From Dasypus novemcinctus (lineage: Eukaryota; Chordata; Mammalia; Cingulata; Dasypodidae), in the NCBI RefSeq assembly GCF_030445035.2, contig NC_080682.1, positions 29,432,770 to 29,496,769 of the forward strand: a stretch of 64,000 nucleotides of DNA. The letters run 5' to 3'. The notes beneath the pieces are model-generated. The model saw nothing but the letters and a program-made list of their open reading frames with translations, did not search any database and was not told the DNA's origin. Position numbers and translations under genes: made by a program. Positions 50,563 to 62,319 of the stretch are shown here, piece after piece (position 1 is the stretch's first letter; every line of letters begins with the position of its first letter).

Positions 50563-53500
50563 TAACTTAGTTTATTAAAGAATGAATTATATTTACAAGA
50601 GATATTTTCTCATATTTTGTAATGAAATTTCAACAGATGTTTACTTTTAAAAATACTTATTTTCTGAAAATACAGTGGCAATTATTTCCAGTGTATGGAA
50701 TTTAATTTTGAGAGACCATTCTAAATTGTTTTCCAAATTACATATGTATCAGCAAATTGCAAATCATTCCATTAATAATTCTATAATTTTATTGTGCAGC
50801 ATCCGCTCTAAAGAAAACCTTTTGATAATTGTCTATGTAATATAATCTACTAGAATGTAGACTCTAATATATCCCTTATTGCAGATGATATTGTCGGTTG
50901 TCTCATAGTTGTAATAGACATTTTATAAACCAGGTTAACAATTGCACGAAATAAAAATAGACATCCAGATTTTCCCAGCAATGACTTTCCAGAATTCCTT
51001 GTAGGAAAAAAGGACCTAAGGTCCTTTCAGTGAGGATGTAGGTTAATAAAGATGATGAAACACAAGTCAATATTAGGTATTTTATATATATATCATATTA
51101 AAGATTTCTACATAATGCAATACTATGATTTGATCAAACTAATATTATTTAAAATATATAATTAACAAGAGCATGGGGAAATTCACACTTTTTTATATGT
51201 GTATTTTTGGAGATGATAAAAGGGATAGGAAAATTGGGAGAAAATGAATAAACTTAAAACAGTTTGCTGTCTGATATAAATAGATATCATGCACATATCT
51301 TATACATGGGTTACACAGATATTCACATTAACATTGATGAGTGTGAAAATAATCATCAAGTTTTACTTGTGGATATTCAAAGTAAATTTTTCAATAATTT
51401 TTTAGTTTTTCTATTTTGAATTTTTAGTGTTTACTACAGTGAACCTGTGTTCTCCATATAATTTAAAAAGCAATAAATCTGTGTTCATTATAGATAAGGA
51501 AAAGAATCGTAGTTAGTTGTATGTTTTATTTCTCATTTCCAAGAAATATAATTGATCTCATGTTTTGCAGTAACCCATGCTGACCTAATGAATCCTTCAT
51601 ATATGAAGATATCCTGTTACGAGGAAATACAGATAGAAAATAATGTGGTGGAACATGTATCGGCTTTTAAGGCTGTTCCCTAGAAATGAAGCAAGTCAGT
51701 GCTGTTCACATTTACATGGACATACCTAACTCCAAGTGCATAGGGAAGTATATTACTACTTTCTACTCAGAACAGTACTGCCAGAATATATATTATCCAT
51801 CCTGATGAGAAACTCAAGAAGAAATTATGTACCCTGCCCAACTGCAAAACAAACAATGAATAAATAATTAAGAATCTTGGACAATACACCCATACAAAAT
51901 TAAAAATTAAAAATTAAAAAAGTAGAAATTATTAGAGACAGGGAATATTTTTAAAATTGTGCGCATAATAACAAAAACAATGCCCAGAAAATTTTCAGAC
52001 ACAAATTGTGTGATTTCTGAAGCTATTAAAAGTTGAATGGTGTGAGAGAGAAACTGAGAAATCCTATCATTCTCTGTATTCCAGTTGTCAAATATGGAAG
52101 GAAAATTTGTTGTTTGAAGAGATAACTAACAAGAGGTGAAATAGTATTTTAATAACATTAATCACTGTAACTGATGTGAGCTACTTTAGGTGTTTTTGTT
52201 TTTGTTTTTGTTTTTGCAGAGAAGGGCAAATGAGGGTTATGTTCTCAAAATACTATTATTTTGATAAATAATGAAGTCTCTCACCCTTTAAAAAAATCAA
52301 TGGGCATAAATTTAAAAACTATTTGATCACCAAATTAGGTAACATAAGCAAAAATCTAAAGCAACTATCACTTTCAGTGATGACAATGTAACAAAAAATT
52401 TATTGGCACCACCACTCATAAAATATGATGAATGCATTCAGCTAATGTAAGTACTTCGGAAATTATGTCTTATCAAGGTAATCTTTTGTTCCTAGTTATT
52501 TTGAATGCAATATTCACAACCTAATTCACCTACAGTGCTAAGAAACTCATTTCTTCAGAAACACAGTCATTTATTTGCCTTCCTGGACACAAGTCAATTG
52601 ATAAGACACATGGGGAGAGTTCTACAGTCTGTGTGGAGTCTTTACAAGATTACATATTTGATTGGAGAAAGAAATTACCACAAGTATCTTCAGTTTGAAT
52701 CTGGATTTGAACCTATTTTTTTTTTTAAGAACACATAGGGTATACAAAGACAATTTTTCTCTATTCCTTCCTTTTGTAAATGTATATATCTATTATTATA
52801 TAATATATTAACTTGGAATAGTAATGTACTATATAAGCCTCTTTTATTTATAAAATGCTGCTTTATCTGTCACATAAAAACATTGAAAATAAAGCTTATT
52901 TTTTAAGGTGTTCAATAATTAACAGAGAACACATATAAGGAAATAGAATAATAGAATTGGATAAAAAGGGAAAGCGATCACATGGACTAAAGTTAAAATA
53001 AGAGATCAGAAACTACAGAAATGATATAAATAAGAATTAAGTCTGTGGAAATGTGATGACTAAAGCTCAAAAAGGGAGGTCTGATGAAATCACATGCCAA
53101 AGGAATATATATTTAATGTATGTTTGCTCGCTCTTTTTATGTAAGCAGATGATAGGTTGATAGCTAGATGATGATAGTTGATTAAGATAGATAATGTCTA
53201 TGTTGCCAATATATTTGTGGACTTTCATTCCTAACTTGTTTCTTTCAAATAATTACATTTATATGGACCAAGATTGTCATACATATGTAGAGATATATAT
53301 GATATACCTTTGAGAGTCAGTATTCTTTGACAGCAGAAATATACAGCACATGGTGAGTCAATCTGTAGATTGCCCATATATTTAATTTTCATATTGGGAG
53401 TATATGCAAACTTATGAAAACTGTTTTATATCTTATATCAAGTAAAAGGAAAAGAGATGTGAGGAAATATTTGACATTTACTCTTATAAAAGCAGTATGA

Positions 53501-54405
53501 TCACATTTAGAATTGTGAGTAAAATAAGATGATTAATTATAAAAATGATCTGATTTCCTCTGTTGTAATAAGGAATGACAGCAGACAAATATGAGAAATG
53601 TATTTAAAAAAATAAGTGGCTGGAAAATATTTCAAAAAGCTTTGAAAATTTATTGATGTGATTTAAGAACAGATGAGAAATAGAAGAAAATGAAGTGGCC
53701 AATGGAGAATTAGTTTAAAGGTAAAGTGCACCCCTATGTCTATACACACCAAGGGGACCTGGGAGTCCAGACAGTAAATAATATTGATTCTTAACTATCC
53801 TGAGAAGCCAAAACAGCACACATAAGTTCAGGAATGGATGAACATTTGGAAATCATTATAGAAGAATTTGCATTAATACTGTGTATCTTCAAATGATTTC
53901 AAGGTTTAATGGATAACCTTAATTCTCTGGCAAACTGGATTTTGTCAAATGCACCCTTCTCCAATGTTCTTGAATTTTTCAAGACTCTATTGATCCACAA
54001 TCATCAATAAATATTCAAAATATTACTGTTAGGTTGTCAGTGTTATTAAGCATTTTTATCATTTTATAGACTGTGAAATTGAGGCAAAAATAGTTAGAGT
54101 GTCTCAAGAATGCACAGTTTTTAGAGTAAATTGAAACTAAAAAATTGATTCACTGGATTTCTGGGCTAACTGTATTGATTACACTGTGCCAGTTGCTTGT
54201 CTAAGATTTAGAGTAAAGAGTAGCACTCCAACATTATTGCAATATTATTTAATATCACCATTATGGTCACCATGGAATATATATTTAATTATTGTTACAT
54301 GCAAACTACATGAGGTAGATTAAGGTATTTGCAGTCATACATGCATAAAAATAAAGATGATATAGGATATCACTTTATCTGATGAGATCTTAAAAAGAAA
54401 CCCTG
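50563..54405. other. Intergenic between OR pseudogene and SINE pair
   Basis: No gene is visible. It holds a (TTTTTG)n tract at 52192-52216, an AT-rich TTAAAAA repeat near 51897-51920 and a MIR-like piece near 54040-54150 (listed separately). The open frame 52505-52738 has no recognisable features. Confidence 0.45.
54040..54150 (+). repeat. MIR-like remnant
   Basis: 'cattttatagactgtgaaat' followed by 'tgaggcaaaaatagttagag' matches the MIR core, which is related to tRNA-derived ancient SINEs. It is heavily diverged and partly deleted. Confidence 0.6.
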
Positions 54406-54525
54406 AGGAGTGGATATGGTTCAAGAGGTTGATCCCCTTCTTCCCACATGGGAGGTCCTGGGTTCAGTTCCAAGTGACTCCCAAAAGCAAAAAAATTAAT
54501 AATCAAATGAAAAATAAAAAAGGAA
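54406..54525 (+). mobile_element. Short tRNA-derived SINE
   Basis: The head 'tggttcaagaggttgatc' and B-box-like 'gggttcagttccaag' are followed by an A-rich segment to about 54525. It is the first of two short SINEs in the same orientation. Confidence 0.65.
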
Positions 54526-54534
54526 AAATCTCTG

Positions 54535-54630
54535 TGGTTGCCAAGGTAGTTTGGTAGTTGAACACTGACTTTCCACATACAAGGTCCCAGGTTCAATACT
54601 TGGTCCAGGTACCTCAAAAAAAAAAAAAAG
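54535..54630 (+). mobile_element. Short tRNA-derived SINE, second copy
   Basis: The A-box-like 'gtttggtagttgaacac' and B-box-like 'ggttcaatacttggtcc' are followed by a 14 bp A run (54616-54629). It belongs to the same class as the SINE at 58745-58820. Confidence 0.65.
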
Positions 54631-54639
54631 TAAGTGAGA

Positions 54640-55857
54640 TCTTGTAAATGAAAAATTAAACTCAAACCAAATGCTGTAGATAAAATTGATTACACTATCT
54701 TATACAGAGAAATTAAAGGAGCAAATATCTACATGAAGAATCAAATTTTTGAAGTTACATACAGTAATTTTTATATAAATGATATATTCTGAAAATAATA
54801 ACAAATATACTTAAAATGGAGATTTTCAGTATCCTCAATTCACACATTCAAACCAGAAAAGGGGATGTGAAGTGCAATATTGATAATTTCCTACAGTCTT
54901 TATTTTAGCCTGTTATGATATGGATAATTAACAACTTCATGATTTTACCTCTACTCTATACTGAATTAAAAATGAATAAAACAAGGAAAAGAGAGGCAAA
55001 ATTAGATACAACTATAAACACTAATTTAAATATAATTTGTAGGTAGGTTGTGTAAGGCATCTTCAAATTGTATAGATTTTTACTTGTGATAATAGTTAAT
55101 TTAGTGTCAATCTCTGTATTAATTTTTTATTCAACCCTTCTAAGCCTTGGTTTGTTCTTAAATTAGCTGTGAGAAGAGTTTTAATGCCTTTTGCACTGTA
55201 GCTTTGAGCAATTAAGAATTCTGAGGAGTTGGAAGTGCATCACTGATACATGTGAAAGAGAGTGATGAAATATATTGAAATATGATTATGAATTTGTGTC
55301 AGATATTTGATATTCAATTATCATACATTCAGGAAAGAAGTGGGAAGGAAAACCAGATTTTTCAACTCCCTCTGGAAAGCATGAAGGTGTTTTTTCAATT
55401 CATACTGAGGAAAGTAAGATGAATTTAAACCCTTTATTCTATTTTAACATTAAGTTTTATAATATAACTTACAATTTATTATTTAGTCCTCTGTATACCT
55501 CCTAAATAAATTAGTGTATAAGCACCATAAATAAGTTATAGTTGCTTAGATACAAATGTGAATACAGGCCAATCAGAAAGGTAAGCACTATTTAATTGAA
55601 TAATTGTTAATTAAAATTCTAGGAGTTTTCTAAGAGTAAAAACTTTTGAAAAATGGATAAATTTATAATTTGAAGTAAAAAAGGAAGAATTTTCCTATGG
55701 AAGTGAGCTTTTGAAATCCAATTGATTTGCTTGTTAAAGATGCAGTCACAAATTACTTTGGATTGAAAACATAAAATAAATGACAATTTTTAATTAGCAT
55801 ACTATCAGAAAATGGAAATTTATTTCTGTGATAACAGGGAGGTAAATCTGAAATTGA
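54640..55857. other. Region downstream of the OR gene, nothing recognised
   Basis: Unique AT-rich DNA 3' of the receptor. It should include the OR 3'UTR, but I cannot place a polyadenylation site with confidence because AATAAA motifs are frequent here. Confidence 0.4.
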
Positions 55858-56820
55858 CTAGTATGATCCTCTTTCTGTTTTCCTGAGTAACAATTTTTTT
55901 AGTGTTGCAATCACTTCCTTATTCCTAAGGCTGTATATGATGGGATTAAACAGAGGAGTCACAAAGATGTAGAAAAGAGAGAACATTTTGTCATTTCCTG
56001 AAGAATGATTTGATTTGGGCCTCAAATATGTGATGGCACCAGGACCAAAAAATAAAACCACAACCGTGAGGTGTGAAGAACAGGTGGAGAAAGCTTTGAA
56101 CTGACTTGTGGTTGATGGCAACTTTAAGATGGTGGAGATGATTTTGATATATGAGCCAAGTATCAACAGGAAAGAAATCATGGCAAATAATATGGTAACT
56201 ATATAGACACATATTTCATTAAGTGAAGTGTCACCACAAGCCAACTTGATCAATACAGGGATGTCACAGAAGAAATGGTTGATTTGGTTAGAACCACAGA
56301 AAGGCAGTGAGAAGACCTGGTATGTTTGCCATATTTGAACTGGAATTCCACTGATCCAGGAGCCAACTGCCAGCTGGATACATGTCTTTTGGTTCATGAC
56401 TAGAGGATACTGCAGAGGATTACAAATAGCCACATAGCGGTCATAGGCCATCACAGCCAGGAGTAAACATTCAGTGACACCCAGTATAAGGAAGAAGCAC
56501 ATTTGTGTGGCACAGCCCACGAAAGAAATGCTTCTCTTCTGAGTCCAAAGGTTTGCCAGGATCTTGGGAACAGTGACTGACACATAACAGATTTCCAATG
56601 CGGAAAAATTTGCAAGGAAAAAATACATGGGTGTCTGAAGAGCAGACTCTATCCTTGTAATTATTATTATAAGACCATTTCCTATCATGATAAATGTGTA
56701 GATGAGAAAGAAAATCCCAAATAGGAACCCCTGGAGGTTTGGAAGGTCAGAAAATCCCAGGAGAACAAATCCCACCACTGAAGAGAAATTGCCTTCTGCT
56801 CTTTGGTCTCTGTGTAACAT
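55858..56820 (-). CDS. Olfactory receptor, class II, family-10-like, intact
   Basis: A single-exon ORF of 320 codons encodes a seven-transmembrane odorant G-protein-coupled receptor, acting in the ciliary membrane of olfactory neurons through Golf. The N-terminus has a glycosylation site at N11 (NFS). PMYFFL (64-69) is in loop 1/TM2, and C103 at the top of TM3 would pair with an extracellular-loop-2 cysteine (C175, C185 or C195). MAYDRYVAIC (124-133) lies at TM3/loop 2, SY (223-224) in TM5, KAFSTCSSHL (242-251) in TM6 and NPIIYSLRNKEV (292-303) in TM7. I placed the start at the ATG at 56820. The frame is open a few codons further upstream but offers only TTG, and a splice acceptor directly precedes this ATG. 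Length and motifs are normal, so the gene is probably functional. The family assignment (10, perhaps near 10AG or 10A) is from memory of motif style. Its broken paralogue is at 49634-50562. Confidence 0.93.
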   Translation of the reverse strand: MLHRDQRAEGNFSSVVGFVLLGFSDLPNLQGFLFGIFFLIYTFIMIGNGLIIIITRIESALQTPMYFFLANFSALEICYVSVTVPKILANLWTQKRSISFVGCATQMCFFLILGVTECLLLAVMAYDRYVAICNPLQYPLVMNQKTCIQLAVGSWISGIPVQIWQTYQVFSLPFCGSNQINHFFCDIPVLIKLACGDTSLNEICVYIVTILFAMISFLLILGSYIKIISTILKLPSTTSQFKAFSTCSSHLTVVVLFFGPGAITYLRPKSNHSSGNDKMFSLFYIFVTPLFNPIIYSLRNKEVIATLKKLLLRKTERGSY

Positions 56821-56834
56821 CTGTGAAAACAAAT
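56821..56834 (-). promoter_or_regulatory. Probable splice acceptor of the OR coding exon
   Basis: On the minus strand the bases just before the ATG read ttttgttttcacag, a polypyrimidine tract ending in CAG. OR genes commonly have non-coding 5' exons spliced to one coding exon close to the start codon. The upstream exon and promoter are not identified in this window. Confidence 0.5.
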
Positions 56835-58735
56835 TTGAGATACAAAAATCACTTTATGTGCTTGGGTTGAAGTTTTCTAAGCTATAAAATAAATACAACA
56901 CACTTCCAAAATTCACAGTCCCTAAGGATGGGTTCTATAAAATCATCTAAATTTTATTTTAAACAGTGGCTTAAAAATGTCATTCTTTCACCTAACATCA
57001 CCCCTAAAAATATATTCCTATCTGGAATTACGTGCACTGATGGATGACTATATGTTCTTCCTATTTGTATTGAGCTGTGTAATGGTGTATATTGTTATTC
57101 AGCTTTGATAATCAAATTATCAAAATTGGATTATTATTAGGTTAATAAAAATTAAAAATAAAATAAATAAAATAGAAATTATTGCAAATACATTGACAAT
57201 TTTGGTTGGAAATTCTTTCCCCTCAGTTCTCCACTTTTATGCTATTTCTATGTCAGTAATTGTATGTATTGTTATTTTGATTTGTTTCCTGAGTGATTTT
57301 TAAAAGCTACTTTATTAAAATGTTCAATGAATAAATTAGAACATTGATCACACTGTGAGATCTCAGTGAATTTTTGCATTCTAGTATTTCTTGTAGTGAT
57401 TTTATTTTAGATGGACAAAATCATAAAAAATTGAACACCTGAGGAGAGAAAAGACATCAACTTTTTTTAAATAGTGGCATTGCATTTAGATATTAATTCT
57501 TGATATCAGTTGCCAATTGTTTAATCATGATTAGAGTGAAAGGAGAAAATTAGAAAGGTTTGTGGTCCAAGCAGAATCTAGAATCAAATCCAGGCTGTCT
57601 TTTCAAATCTGCTCTTATATGTTTTGCTTGGCATGTCTTTCCTCTTTTATGAAAGTGCTCTGTGAGTTGTACATAAGTCCCAGTTTCTAATTCAGGCTCT
57701 TCTAGATGATCCAAGTCTTTCCTGAGCTCTCTTGTCTTCCCAAAACACTTTTGATATTATTTACTGTGTGCTGTTAATATAGGAACAGTTTATTTCCAAA
57801 TTTTACTTGTTCTCTTTCTCACTCTTTCCCTCCCTTTCTCAATTTCTTAATAATTAGCTCCTGAAGTGTATCTTACAACTCTTTCTGTGATTTTGATACC
57901 AATAACCTACAAAGCATCTCCATTAGTGCTTGAATAACTGAAATTTATTCAAACTGGTAGTCTCCTTTTTATTATAATTAAGATACTGAAAAAGAGCATC
58001 CCTATATCCAATGTCTGAATAGGGTATTTAAGCTCTAAAGTTGATTGTAGCATCTTGAACACAGAAAGAGATAATTTGAAATCTAGGCAAGAGTTTGCAA
58101 ACTATTAACGACTGCAGTAAAACTTGGAACTTTATGATCACCTGCAATAACTTCAACACTCTGTTAGAAGTATTCGCAGAAATTTTCTTATTTAATCCTC
58201 ACAGCGGTGTTGTGAGGCAATTCTTTCACAGTAATGAAATTGTCTCAAATATGTTCTATTTATCAACATAGATCACACAACAAATAAATGATTCAGGCCT
58301 ATCTGAATCAAAATCCAAATTACTTTGCTACAACAAATACCACCAAGAGATCAGAGAATCAGATGTTTGTACTGTTTCTTACTTGACTATCTAGTGAATA
58401 CAACGCAATCAATAAATGTTTCATTAATGAAGACCTAACAATTCCTATTACCTACTAGCATGTACTAGATGCTCTTTCAATGCTTAGTGTGATGATATGG
58501 TATCCTTAATATTGGGTTATGTATTTGCCTCTACATCTCAATGACATAGAGGTTCCTTTTTCTTATTCTCCAGTGCTCTTAGAGGTGAGATTTTTTGGGG
58601 AAAAAAAGAATAAAGCAAGAAATTTAAAATAATTGGACACCCATTAGAAACTAATAATCTAAAATTGACAGGGAACAATTTGCTAGGTAATTTCAGCAAA
58701 TTCTGAATAAGAAGTAATAATAATCATATTTAAAA
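56835..58735. other. Upstream of the OR gene, mostly unique
   Basis: The untranslated first exon(s) of the receptor may lie here, but I cannot locate them. There is no other coding potential. A MIR-like remnant is listed separately. Confidence 0.4.
58170..58330 (+). repeat. MIR-like remnant
   Basis: 'cttatttaatcctcacagcg' followed by 'ttgtgaggcaattctttcac' and, further on, 'gatcacacaacaaataaatg' reproduces the MIR core order with many changes. Confidence 0.65.
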
Positions 58736-58744
58736 ATGTCCCAT

Positions 58745-58820
58745 GGAACTACAGCAGCTGATTGCCTGTTTTGCATTTACAAAGTCCCAATTTCAACCCC
58801 CAGTACCTCAAAAAAAAAAT
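58745..58820 (+). mobile_element. Short tRNA-derived SINE
   Basis: 'actacagcagctgattgcc' with the B-box-like 'aatttcaacccccagtacc' and a short A run resembles the SINE at 54535-54630. Only the tRNA-like head is present. Confidence 0.55.
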
Positions 58821-58829
58821 TCCCATACA

Positions 58830-61379
58830 CAGTGTGAATATTAATGAGACAGCATGATAAACCTTTTAGACAAGTAGAACTAGAATCATTAATTATTTCC
58901 CATACAATTTCTAATTTCCATTCTTAATATTACTGTAAAATAAAATCTTTTGCAAATGTTATAATTTAGAATATTTACTCTTTCGCTTTGGATATTATTT
59001 GGTTTCTTACAATTAGCTACACATGAACATTATTATAATATTTATTAAATTAGAATACATTATTTATTGATCAGACATTGTGCTGTGTTCATAAATTATT
59101 CCTCAATTTTAATCACTCAGAAAATTTGAAAGAAACTGGGTTAAATACAATGAGAATACACTTGGATTACAAACTTTATTCTAAATATGCTACGTATTTC
59201 ATACTGATTGACTTTGTATAGAATCATTTCATATTTAATTACGAAGTGGTCTCCAAGGAAATCATGATACTCTGCTTTACAGAAATGGTGCTATTGTACA
59301 CTGCATCTGCTATAAACCTGCTCATACTTTTTAAACTCAAACCACACTTAGACCACCAAGCTTGAAGCAAAGGAAAAAGTTCATGGAAAGAAATTCAAGC
59401 AACACTGAAAGAAAGAAAGGAAGGAGAGGAGGAGAGAAGGAGGGAAGGAAGGAGGGAGGGAAGGAGGGAGGGAGGGAAGGAAGGAAGGAAGGAAGGAAGG
59501 AAGGAAGGAAGGAAGGAAGGAAGGAAGGAAGGAAGGAAGGAAGGAAGGAAGGAAGGAAGGAGGAAAGGAAGGAAATAGAAGGGAGAAGAGATGGAAAAAG
59601 GAAAGAGCCAAAACCTAAGAATTTTTCTACATATTTTCATAAAAACAAAATACCCACCACAGTGTTAAGTAAATGATGAATGGTTTCCAGTGCTTTAAAT
59701 TCACTAAATCTGTACCTAATATTCAAATGAGATTTTTATTCTGGGTATAATTTGATTGCATATATTTGCCCCTTCTTAATACATAGAGGAGAGCAAATAA
59801 TTACAGCTTCACTACACTGAAAGGAACACTAATCTCAGGTCTCTTTCTTAGAAATCTTTCAAAGAGAAGGGTGAATGAAGTCCTGATATTTTTGTTCCTT
59901 TAAGTGAAGCTTTTTTATTACCTTTATTTTCCTCAGGAACATAGTAAAAGTACTTTATTTTATTTAGCTAATTAACTTATAGCTCTAAATCCACTTGGTG
60001 GAAGACATTGCTAATCAGGTTAGTAAATTTGCTCTAATTTTTAACTAATAAAGTACAATGTAAAAAATTAATACTTTAATAATAAATTTCCCAGGATTTT
60101 CAGGTTACTTTTCAGAAAATGTGGTTTTTTAAAAAATGATGATTTCCTTCATTGATGAAAGGGTACAAAGAAAAACATCCATCTAACGCCCTTTTCAGCA
60201 ATTTTCATATTAGAAAAAATTTCAAAACTGTCCTAATATTTTAAATCATTTTATTATAAGTAGTAATACATTTCAAAATAGTATTAAGCCATTTATTTCA
60301 CTACATTTCCTAACAGGAAATAGGAATAGCTGCTTGAAATATAGTTGAAACATCAAATAATTAGTGTATTTTCTAAAAATTCTGCAAATATTTGGATTTT
60401 TTGATATTTATTTACTTAAGATACAATAAACACAGAAGACCCATGCAAACTGTAATTAAGATCTTAGTTGAAAAATGATAATACTCACCTTTATGAAAAG
60501 AAGTGATGCTCTATTGAAATTAAGTTTGAAGCCATTTGAAATTTAAGAGATGCAAAATGACAAATCCCCTTCTAAAATAATTTTTCTTTCAAAGCATACA
60601 GTGATCTTTAAATAGAAAAATATTTATTCCTTTCCTGTGGGAATTTATCATCTCCCATGTCATTTTTTAATTTGCCCAACCCATTATACTTGTCTTTGAA
60701 ATATTTTGGAAAACAACCAAAAATATGAGGAACCAAAACTGTCCTTTACAATGGTGTCTTACTCTAACATTCTTTCAGGTGCATGGTATCTTTTGTTTTT
60801 TTGTTCTTTTCTTTTTTAGCTGTCTGCAATAATTAAGTGTGTCTTACTACTTAGTCATTTTTTAGTATTTTAAAAATGTTTTTTATTAGATTATGAATTT
60901 TCAAAGTCAGTCCATGATAGATGACAAATTGAGTATATACTCAAAAGAGTTACAGGCAATCTCTTGACCTTTCAAAGCTGCCTGTCTTTTGACTTACTTA
61001 TAAAAGGCTTATTTAGAGAAATTAAAGATAGCTCTTCAATACTGGTAGAATTTATTCAATTTTAGGACATATGAAGAAAATATTAGAATGAGTACATCAG
61101 AAAATTGTGAATTATAAATGAAGAATAACAAATGGCTAACTAGAGAATTAAATAATTGATTTGTAATGACAGCAAAAGTGTGGCACTTTCCCTTTTAAAT
61201 CATGTAAAATTTCAAATATATGAAAAAATGGAGAGAATAATATAGGTAATCCCTTTGAATCAATCAAAACATAATCATTACATTGATTTTCATATCTGAA
61301 ATGAAACTTGTAGACCTGGGATAAAGTACAATTTGCCATTATGTATAAATCTTTTTCATATTTTATTGGGTTTTGATGA
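58830..61379. other. Intergenic, unique apart from the GGAA microsatellite
   Basis: No gene or recognisable repeat except the microsatellite at 59407-59575. The base composition is strongly AT-rich. Confidence 0.4.
59407..59575. repeat. (GGAA)n / polypurine microsatellite
   Basis: About 170 bp are purine-only on the plus strand: mixed GAAA, GGAGG and GGGA units pass into roughly 25 perfect GGAA units. It opens frames on both strands (lysine/glutamate/glycine-arginine or proline/serine/leucine repeats), which are artefacts of the repeat. Confidence 0.97.
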
Positions 61380-62310
61380 TAATATTTTGTTTATATTAAT
61401 CAGGGATAATGAACTATTGTTTCTCTCCTTGTCATGTCTTGTCTAGAATTTTTTTGAGAATAACACTGGTCTCAAAGAATGACTTGTGATGTTTTTACTA
61501 GTCTTCCACTACTTTTTAGGAAGAGTGAGGATTGCTACTATTTCTTTTCAAAGGTTTCGTAGAATTCACCATTGAAGTGTCCTAGACTTTGGCATCGTTT
61601 TTATGTGGGGATAATCTTAATTACTAATTCAATTACATTACTTGTTATAGATCAATAAAGATGTTTAATTTTTTGCATCTCCTTGAGTAATTTTGGTATG
61701 TATAGAAAGTTGTTTGTCTAAGCTGGCTAATTAGTTGTTACAAAACTGTTTCTGCCATTCTTTCATAATTATCTTTTTTTAAAAAGATTTATTTATTTAT
61801 TTATTTCTCTCCCCTTCCCCCCTCCCCGGTTGTCTGTTCTCTGTGTCTATTTGGTGTGTCTTCTTCTTTGTCCGTTTCTGTTGTTGTCAGTGGCACAGGA
61901 ATCTGTGTTACTTTTTGTTTCGTCATCGGGTTGTGTCAGCTCTCTGTGTGTGCGGTGCCATTCCTGGGCAGGCTGCACTTTCTTTCGAGCTGGGCGGCTC
62001 TCTTTATGGGGTGCACTACTTGCATGTGGGGCTCCCCTATGCGGGGTACACCCCTGTGTGGGAGGGCACTCCTTGCACACATCAGCACTGTGCATGGGCC
62101 AGCTCCACACGGGTCAAGAAGGTCCGGATTTGAACCGTGGACCTCCCATGTTGTAGACGGACACCCTAAACACTGGGCCAAGTTCACTTCCCCATAATTA
62201 TCTTTTATTTCTGTAAGATTCCTCACCATGAGCACAAAAATAGAGATTTCAATTATTGTTTTTAACTATTTTTTAAAAAAACATTTGACTTTAAATCCTT
62301 TAAAAGTCAA
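61380..62310 (-). mobile_element. L1 ORF2 fragment, minus strand, split by a SINE
   Basis: The minus strand shows the L1 ORF2 region around the endonuclease/RT boundary; 'gtagaattcaccattgaagt' near 61558 is the complement of the conserved gly-phe-x-gly-glu-phe RT N-terminal segment. The sequence continues on the other side of the DAS SINE at 61778-62192. It is heavily decayed. Confidence 0.65.
61778..62192 (-). mobile_element. DAS-type SINE, minus strand, 14 bp TSD
   Basis: A complete copy in reverse orientation, flanked by the duplication cataattatctttt at 61764-61777 and 62193-62206. The plus-strand frames at 61830-62197 are antisense SINE frames. Confidence 0.95.
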
Positions 62311-62319
62311 AAAATACAT

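Noticed and set aside
56821-56832. Upstream start of the OR gene at 56832
   Set aside because: The codon there is TTG. The first ATG is at 56820, directly after a splice-acceptor-like sequence.
59362-59676. 104-codon frame rich in lysine, glutamate, glycine and arginine
   Set aside because: It is the translation of the GGAA microsatellite. The reverse strand is equally open, as a serine/leucine/proline-rich frame.
61830-62197. Overlapping frames of 96-113 codons
   Set aside because: Antisense frames of the DAS SINE at 61778-62192.
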